In this document: piece by piece, positions 57,133 through 61,985 of the stretch | Layout: each line of letters starts with the position of its first letter | Position numbering within the stretch: the first letter of the stretch is position 1 | From: Microbispora hainanensis | Lineage (GTDB): Bacteria > Actinomycetota > Actinomycetes > Streptosporangiales > Streptosporangiaceae | NCBI RefSeq assembly: GCF_006874475.1 | Contig: NZ_VIRM01000057.1 | Location: 1-61,985, forward strand | Direction of reading: 5' to 3' | Length of the DNA: 61,985 nt | Position numbers and translations under genes: made by a program | The notes under the pieces: model-generated | Databases searched by the model: none | Told to the model about the DNA's origin: nothing | What the model saw: the letters and a program-made list of their open reading frames with translations, nothing else

Positions 57133-58815
57133 ATGAGCACTCCGGCCCGCCCGGCGAACCGCCACCACAAGCGCCCGCGCGGCGAAGGTCAGTGGGCTCT
57201 CGGTTACCGTGAGCCGCTGAACAAGAACGAGGAGAACAAGAAGGCCGATGACGGGCTGAACGTCCGCCAGCGGATCATCGACATCTACTCCAAGCGCGGC
57301 TTCGACTCCATCGACCCCGCCGACCTGCGCGGACGCTTCCGCTGGTATGGCCTGTACACGCAGCGCAAGCCGGGCATCGACGGCGGCAAGACGGCCGTCC
57401 TGGAGCCCGAGGAGCTCGACGACCGCTACTTCATGATCCGCGTCCGGACCGACGGCGGCCAGCTCAGCCTCGAACAGCTCCGGGTGATCGCCGACATCTC
57501 CAACGAGCACGCCAGGGGCACCGCCGACGTCACCGACAGGCAGAACATCCAGCTCCACTGGGTGGAGATCGAGTCGGTGCCGGACATGTGGGAGCGGCTG
57601 GAGGCCGTGGGCCTGTCCACCACAGAGGCGTGCGGTGACACGCCACGCGGCATGCTCGGCTGCCCCCTGGCCGGGATCGACGCCGACGAGGTGATCGACG
57701 GGCGGCCCCAGCTCCGGGAGATCCGCGAGCGCTACATCGGCGACCCGGCGTTCTCGAACCTGCCGCGCAAGTTCAAGACCGCGATCAGCGGCTGCGCCGC
57801 CCACTGCACGGTCCACGAGATCAACGACGTCTCGTTCGTCGGCGTGGTGAACGAACAGGGCGAGGCCGGCTTCGACCTGTGGGTGGGGGGCGGCCTGTCG
57901 ACCAACCCGATGTTCGCCAAGCGGCTCGGCGTGTTCGTCCGGCCCGGGCAGGCCCACGAGGTGTGGGCCGGGGTCGCCGGCATCTTCCGCGACTACGGCT
58001 ACCGGCGGCTGCGGGGCAGGGCGCGGCTGAAGTTCCTCGTCAACGACTGGGGCGCGGAGAAGTTCCGCGACGTGCTGCAGACCGAATACCTCAAGTACGA
58101 GCTGCCCGACGGCCCGGCTCCCGCGGCGCCGCGAGGGGACCGGCGCGACCACGTCGGCGTCCACCTCCAGCGGGACGGCAACTACTACGTGGGCTTCGCA
58201 CCCCGCGTGGGCCGTCTCAGCGGCGACCTGCTGCACCGGATCGCCGACATCGCCGAGCGCCACGGGAGCACCCGGGTGGCGACCACGATCGAGCAGAAGA
58301 TGGTCATCCTCGACGTCGCCCCCGACCAGGTGGAGTCGATCGTGGCCGAGCTTGAGGCGGCCGACCTGCGGGTCAACCCGTCCACCTTCCGCCGCCAGAC
58401 GATGGCCTGCACCGGCATCGAGTACTGCAAGCTCGCGATCGTCGAGACCAAGAACGCCGCGTCGGAGCTGATCGACGAGCTGGAGCGGCGTCTGCCGGAC
58501 TTCGACCAGCCGCTGACGATCAACCTCAACGGCTGCCCGAACTCCTGCGCCCGCATCCAGACGGCGGACATCGGGCTGAAGGGCCAGCTCGTCGTCAACG
58601 ACAAGGGTGAGCAGGTCGGGGGCTACCAGGTCCACCTGGGCGGCACGTTCGGCCTGAACCCGAGCTTCGGCCGCAAGGTCCGCGGTCTCAAGACCACCGC
58701 CGAGGATCTGCCCGACTACGTCGAGCGGGTCGTGCGCAACTACGAGAAGCAGAAGAACGACGGCGAGACCTTCGCCGAATGGGTCCAGCGCGCCGACGAG
58801 GCCGACCTCAAATGA
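57133..58815 (+). CDS. Ferredoxin-dependent sulfite reductase (siroheme, 4Fe-4S)
   Basis: A 560-aa nitrite/sulfite reductase-family enzyme with two related half-domains. The siroheme-coupled [4Fe-4S] ligands are C426, C432, C468 and C472 (TACTGIEYCKLA is the local pattern, then NGCPNSC). Y75 (YTQR) and C177 (MLGCPLAG) match the tyrosine-cysteine pair crosslinked in the mycobacterial sulfite reductase. ATG 57133 has AGAAGGAC upstream. With CysH and a sirohydrochlorin chelatase downstream, sulfite to sulfide is far more likely than nitrite reduction. It overlaps the zinc-ribbon gene by 4 nt. Confidence 0.92.
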   Translation: MSTPARPANRHHKRPRGEGQWALGYREPLNKNEENKKADDGLNVRQRIIDIYSKRGFDSIDPADLRGRFRWYGLYTQRKPGIDGGKTAVLEPEELDDRYFMIRVRTDGGQLSLEQLRVIADISNEHARGTADVTDRQNIQLHWVEIESVPDMWERLEAVGLSTTEACGDTPRGMLGCPLAGIDADEVIDGRPQLREIRERYIGDPAFSNLPRKFKTAISGCAAHCTVHEINDVSFVGVVNEQGEAGFDLWVGGGLSTNPMFAKRLGVFVRPGQAHEVWAGVAGIFRDYGYRRLRGRARLKFLVNDWGAEKFRDVLQTEYLKYELPDGPAPAAPRGDRRDHVGVHLQRDGNYYVGFAPRVGRLSGDLLHRIADIAERHGSTRVATTIEQKMVILDVAPDQVESIVAELEAADLRVNPSTFRRQTMACTGIEYCKLAIVETKNAASELIDELERRLPDFDQPLTINLNGCPNSCARIQTADIGLKGQLVVNDKGEQVGGYQVHLGGTFGLNPSFGRKVRGLKTTAEDLPDYVERVVRNYEKQKNDGETFAEWVQRADEADLK

Positions 58816-58967
58816 CGACCGAGCGCGCCGCGCCCTTCTACTGCCCGTACTGCGGCGAGGAGGACCTGGAGCCCTACGTGACCGAGGAGGAGAGCCACGG
58901 ATGGTACTGCAGGTCCTGCGCCCGCGCCTTCCGGGTGAAATTCCTCGGCCTCGGCGTGCGTTCGTAA
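58812..58967 (+). CDS. Small zinc-ribbon protein of the sulfur operon (51 aa)
   Basis: A 51-aa protein with two CxxC knuckles, CPYC (11-14) and CRSC (about 34-37), forming a likely zinc ribbon. An ATGA overlap with the sulfite reductase gene implies coupled translation. Similar tiny proteins occur between sulfite reductase and cysH genes in actinomycetes as I recall. Its role is unknown; a reductase chaperone or electron-transfer helper is a guess. Confidence 0.8.
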   Translation: MTTERAAPFYCPYCGEEDLEPYVTEEESHGWYCRSCARAFRVKFLGLGVRS

Positions 58968-58980
58968 TCCTCAAGGGCTT

Positions 58981-59001
58981 TTCATCCGATCATTCGATGA
59001 A
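58981..59001 (+). repeat. Inverted repeat between the zinc-ribbon gene and cysH
   Basis: TTCATC and GATGAA are separated by 9 bases in an AT-rich 61-bp spacer inside the operon. It could be an mRNA-processing or stabilising hairpin, or an internal regulatory site. Confidence 0.35.
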
Positions 59002-59028
59002 TCAATGAACGACGTGTGAGGAGTAACA

Positions 59029-59757
59029 ATGTCGGTGGCGGAGATAGAGGCAGGACTGGAGCGGCAGCGGGTGACGCTGGACCTCCAGGGCATCGTGGAG
59101 TCCGCGGCGCGCTTCCTTGAGGACGCGCCCGCCCGGGAGATCATCCGTTGGGCCGCGGCCACCTTCGGCGACCGCCTCTGTCTCACCTCGTCGATGAGCG
59201 ACGCCCTCCTGATCGACCTGGTCAGCAGGGTCAAGCCCGGCGTCGACGTGCTGTTCATCGACACCGGCTACCACTTCGCCGAGACCATCGGCACGCGGGA
59301 CGCGGTCGAGGCGGTCTACAAGGTCAACGTGATCAACGTGAAGCCGTCCAGGACCGTCGAGGAACAGGACCGCGACCTGGGGCCGCGCCTGTACGGGCGC
59401 AACCCCGACCTGTGCTGCTACCTGCGCAAGGTCGAGCCGCTCAACCGGGCGCTCGAGCCGTACCTCGCCTGGGTGTCGGGCATCCGCCGCGACGAGTCGC
59501 CCACCAGGGCGAGCACCAAGGTCGTGGAGTGGGACGCCAAGCGGCAGATGGTGAAGATCAACCCCATCGCCCGGTGGACCCAGGAGGACGTCGACAACTA
59601 CATCGCCGACAACGGCGTCCTGATCAACCCGCTGCACTACGACGACTACCCCTCGATCGGCTGCGCCCCCTGCACCCGGCGGGTGGCGCCGGGCGAGGAC
59701 CCGCGCAGCGGCCGCTGGGCCGGCCTCGGCAAGATCGAGTGCGGCATCCACCTGTGA
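59029..59757 (+). CDS. cysH: Phosphoadenylyl/adenylyl-sulfate reductase
   Basis: A 242-aa reductase that makes sulfite from activated sulfate with thioredoxin. C129-C130 and C212/C215 form the CC...CxxC set that binds a [4Fe-4S] cluster, so this is the APS-reducing type rather than the cluster-free PAPS enzyme. C238 in ECGIHL is the catalytic cysteine (usually ECGLH). LTSSMSDALLIDLV is the P-loop-like nucleotide motif. GAGGAG precedes the ATG. It supplies the substrate for the upstream sulfite reductase and overlaps the next gene by one base. Confidence 0.94.
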   Translation: MSVAEIEAGLERQRVTLDLQGIVESAARFLEDAPAREIIRWAAATFGDRLCLTSSMSDALLIDLVSRVKPGVDVLFIDTGYHFAETIGTRDAVEAVYKVNVINVKPSRTVEEQDRDLGPRLYGRNPDLCCYLRKVEPLNRALEPYLAWVSGIRRDESPTRASTKVVEWDAKRQMVKINPIARWTQEDVDNYIADNGVLINPLHYDDYPSIGCAPCTRRVAPGEDPRSGRWAGLGKIECGIHL

Positions 59758-60500
59758 TGACCGTCCCGCACACAGGCGCGCCGCTGATCGCGGTGGCGCA
59801 CGGGTCCCGCGACCCGCGCGCCGCCGCGACGGTGGAGGCGCTCCTCCACGGCGTACGGCAGGCTCGGCCCGGCCTGGACGTCCGCGCCGCCTATCTCGAC
59901 CACGCCACGCCGTCGCTGCCGCAGGCGCTGTCGGGGCTGGACGAGGCCGTCGTGCTCCCCCTGCTGCTCACCGCCGCCTACCACAGCCGGGTGGACATCC
60001 CGGCGGCGCTGCGGGAGGCGGCCGGCCGTACGCCGCTGCTGCGGGCCGTCTGCGGGCCCACGCTCGGCCCGCACCCTCTGCTCGTCCGGGCACTCGAACG
60101 CCGCCTCTCCGAGGCCGGCGTGGAGATCGGCGACCCGGACACCGCCGTGGTGCTCGTCTCGGCCGGCTCCAGCGACCGCCGGGCGAACGCGACGATCGCC
60201 GCGGTCGCCCGCGAGTGGGCGCGCACCCGCCCCTGGTGGTCGGTCAGCGCCGCCTACGCCTCGGCCGCCGCGCCCACGCCTCGGGACGAGGTCGTACGGC
60301 TGACGCGCGCGGGCGCCCCGAAGGTCGTGGTGGCCCCTTACCTGCTGGCCCCCGGCTACTTCGCCGACATGGTGGAGCGCGACACCCTGGAGGCCGGGGC
60401 ACACGCCGTGGCCGCCGTCCTCGGGCCCGCTCCCGAACTGGTCACGCTCCTGCTCGAACGCCACGCCCAGGCCGTACGCGCCGCCTCCGCGGCCGCCTGA
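59757..60500 (+). CDS. Sirohydrochlorin chelatase (CbiX/SirB-type)
   Basis: A 247-aa protein made of two tandem CbiX halves. H15 in VAHGSRDPR and H76 in LTAAYHSRVDIP are the metal-binding histidines of the first half; the second half (VVLVSAGSSDRRAN, VVAPYLLAPGYFADMV) has lost them, as in long CbiX forms. It would insert Fe2+ into sirohydrochlorin to make siroheme for the sulfite reductase in the same operon. The ATG shares one base with the cysH stop. Confidence 0.88.
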   Translation: MTVPHTGAPLIAVAHGSRDPRAAATVEALLHGVRQARPGLDVRAAYLDHATPSLPQALSGLDEAVVLPLLLTAAYHSRVDIPAALREAAGRTPLLRAVCGPTLGPHPLLVRALERRLSEAGVEIGDPDTAVVLVSAGSSDRRANATIAAVAREWARTRPWWSVSAAYASAAAPTPRDEVVRLTRAGAPKVVVAPYLLAPGYFADMVERDTLEAGAHAVAAVLGPAPELVTLLLERHAQAVRAASAAA

Positions 60501-60514
60501 CCACGCTGCCGGAG

Positions 60515-60792
60515 CTAGGCGAAAAGATCGTCGGCCGAGGTGACGGTGGCCGCCCTGCGCACCCATATGCCGAGCTGGCTCAGGTCCTCACACCCGCGGA
60601 TCCGCTCACGCGCTTCGTCGGAGATCTCCAGGCCACGGGCGTCGAGCACCGCGAGAATCGAGTTGATCTCGCCTTCCGCGCGGCCCTCCTCACGGCCTTT
60701 GTCGACCCAGTGGGAGAAGTACTTCTCGCCGAGGTAATCGAAGTCCTGAATGGTGCTCACCATCTCCTCCAGACGCTTGGCGGTTACTTCGG
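60515..60792 (-). pseudogene. C-terminal remnant of an Rpn/PD-(D/E)XK-like gene cut by an IS
   Basis: The frame encodes TEVTAKRLEEMVSTIQDFDYLGEKY and then a coiled-coil-like GREEGRAEGEINSILAVLDARGLEISDEARERI to the stop. This is the C-terminal tail typical of actinomycete Rpn/PD-(D/E)XK nuclease-like proteins of about 300 aa; the nuclease part is absent. The homologous reading stops exactly at the right end of the IS element. The fragment has no promoter of its own that I can see. The identification rests on memory of the family tail. Confidence 0.65.
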
Positions 60793-60930
60793 TTGACGCG
60801 CTCCCCGGCCTAAGGCCGGGATTCAGCCCGTGCCGCGTTATGCGGCACCTCTGTGGCTTCCTGTTTCACCGGGTCCTGCCCTCCGCTGGGTGGCGGGTCT
60901 TACGGTCCCTCCGCAGGCGTTTAGCCTCTC
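60793..60930 (-). ncRNA. Candidate omega-RNA (reRNA) at the right end of the element
   Basis: TnpB guide RNAs are encoded from the 3' part of tnpB to the right end and continue into flanking DNA as a guide of about 16-20 nt. Here the right-end hairpin and TCAA end are in place, so the natural guide would begin CCGAAGTAACCGCC in the interrupted gene. The left boundary is arbitrary. Inferred from position only. Confidence 0.35.
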
Positions 60931-61985
60931 CGCCCGTCCGGCGGCGAGGATGTTGCGCGCGGCGTTGACGTCCCGGTCGTGCGATGCTCCGCACGGGCAG
61001 GTCCACGACCGGATGTGCAGCGGCATGGACCCGGCGAGCGCCCCGCACGCCGAGCAGAGTTTCGAGCTGGGGAACCAGCGGTCGATCTTCACCAGGGTCC
61101 GGCCGTACCGGGCGGCCTTGTACTCCAGCATGTTCACCAACGCCGACCATCCGGCATCATGCACACTCTTGGCCAGGCGGGTGCGGGCCAGGCCCTTCAC
61201 CCATAGGTCCTCCACGACCACCGCTTGGTTGTCGCGGATGATGTGGGTGGAGAGCTTGTGTGTGAAGTCCCGGCGCGCGTCAGCCACCCGAGCATGAGTA
61301 CGAGCGACCCGGGCGACAGCCTTGGTGCGGTTGTTCGACCCCTTCGCCGTGCGGGACAGGGCCTGCTGCGCCTTGCGCAACCGCCGTTCAGCCCTGCGCA
61401 GGAACCGGGGGTTGTCGATCTTCCGGCCGTCCGACAGCACCGCGAAGTGTGTCAGGCCCAGGTCGATGCCGATCTCGTCGGCCGTCTTGGGCAGCGGCTC
61501 GGCGGCGACTTCTACCACGAACGAGGCGAAGTACCGTCCTGCCGCGTCCTTGACCACGGTCACGCTCGACGGCTCGGACGGCAGGCGGCGGGACCATTTC
61601 ACCGTGACGTCGCCGATCTTCGGCAGGCGCAGCTTCCCGCCCACGGTGACCTGGAAGCGGGCGTTGCGGGTGAAGCGGATCGCCTGCCGGTTGTCCTTGC
61701 GGGACCGGAACCGAGGCGGGCCCACCTTTGGCCCCTTCCGCTTTCGGTGATCGAGGCGAAGAAGTTGCGGTAGGCGGCGTTCAGGTCCGCCAGCGCCTGC
61801 TGGAGCACCACGGCGGACACCCCGCCCAGCCAGGCGCGCTGCGGGGTCTTCTTCGCCTCGGTGATGACCCGCTTGGACAGCTCGCCGTCCGGGATGTACG
61901 GCAGACCGGCCATGTGGGCGTCCTGCCGCAGGCGCAACCCGTCGTTGAACACCGTCCGCGCGCACCCGAACGCCCTGGCCAACGC
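60838..61985 (-). pseudogene. tnpB: RNA-guided nuclease TnpB with frameshift
   Basis: The C-terminal 340 residues are a normal TnpB: RuvC residues in GIDLGLTHFAV (D), VVVEDLWVKGL (E) and SHDRDVNAARNIL (D), a zinc finger CSACG...CPCG, and VKWSRRLPSEPSSVTVVKDAAGRYFASFVVE. The N-terminal part (RAFGCARTVFNDGLRL, NFFASIT) is in another frame. The two join if one G is restored near 61745, giving SITGKRKGPKVGPPRF as in intact relatives. The extreme N-terminus is cut by the window end. All catalytic residues remain, so decay is recent, or it is a sequencing error. Confidence 0.85.

Larger units (their letters stand above)
60793..61985 (-). mobile_element. IS200/IS605-type element (tnpB only visible), truncated by window end
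   Basis: On the minus strand the element ends in TCAA (60796-60793), as known for IS608-like right ends, 7 bases after a perfect subterminal hairpin (CCCGGCC-TAA-GGCCGGG, 60804-60820). The tnpB gene fills the rest. The left end, TnpA if present, and the insertion target lie beyond the window. No terminal inverted repeats or target duplication are expected for this family. Confidence 0.7.

Noticed and set aside
57133..58815. Assignment of the siroheme enzyme as nitrite reductase
   Set aside because: The family includes both, but the operon has CysH and a siroheme chelatase and a sulfur-type leader peptide, and the Tyr-Cys pair of sulfite reductase is present.

Overview
The window is very GC-rich, with GTG and TTG starts, many ATGA or GTGA overlaps, a WhiB protein, three Pkn-type Ser/Thr kinases, a PucR activator, a DmdR/IdeR-like iron box and an FxSxx-COOH module. 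This points to a filamentous actinomycete, most likely of the Streptosporangiales; the order is inferred and the phylum is secure. No rRNA, tRNA or CRISPR array was seen.

Layout. (1) 1-5.2 kb: the right part of an FxSxx-COOH system, with a TIR-like FxsC and the multidomain STAND protein FxsT; fxsA and fxsB would lie left of the window. (2) 5.3-11.2 kb: an alpha/beta hydrolase diverging from a membrane TrkA_N-RyR protein paired with a SLOG-fold protein, then a DUF418 membrane protein, a nitrilase-family amidase and two overlapping hypothetical genes. (3) 11.3-22.9 kb: a fused biotin-dependent carboxyltransferase coupled to a CaiB/BaiF CoA transferase, small orphan genes, a HyuA/HyuB hydantoinase-oxoprolinase pair, a DsbA-family protein divergent from a PadR regulator, an FAD monooxygenase and a CoxG-like protein. 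(4) 23.4-26.5 kb: cydAB behind a nested palindromic operator, then a VapBC module.

(5) 26.5-37.6 kb: a probable purine/ureide catabolic region. A uracil/xanthine permease is followed by the three subunits of a molybdenum hydroxylase (form II active-site motif, so probably not a CO oxidiser). A PucR regulator diverges from a DUF2877-FdrA-DUF1116 operon, the gene set assigned to oxamate carbamoyltransferase (AllH-AllF-AllG) in E. coli. (6) 37.7-45.5 kb: two receptor-like kinases separated by a 12-copy 13-bp tandem array and by a decayed duplicate of the kinase/polymerase 3' junction; then a PolA-type polymerase and a metallophosphoesterase. (7) 45.5-50.3 kb: an alkyl-DHAP-synthase-like oxidase divergent from GlpD, an iron-box-controlled sucrase/ferredoxin-like protein and a WhiB protein. 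(8) 50.4-56.4 kb: phosphoribosyltransferase, RsgA (with a possible 17-codon leader ORF), GlyA with a candidate ZTP riboswitch, a third kinase and a BrkB-family membrane protein.

(9) 56.7-60.5 kb: an assimilatory sulfate reduction operon: a 27-aa leader peptide on an apparently leaderless transcript, siroheme sulfite reductase, a 51-aa zinc ribbon, CysH and a CbiX-type sirohydrochlorin chelatase, so the operon makes both the enzyme and its cofactor. (10) 60.5-62.0 kb: the remnant of an Rpn/PD-(D/E)XK-like gene interrupted by an IS200/IS605-type element whose tnpB carries a frameshift; the element runs off the right edge.
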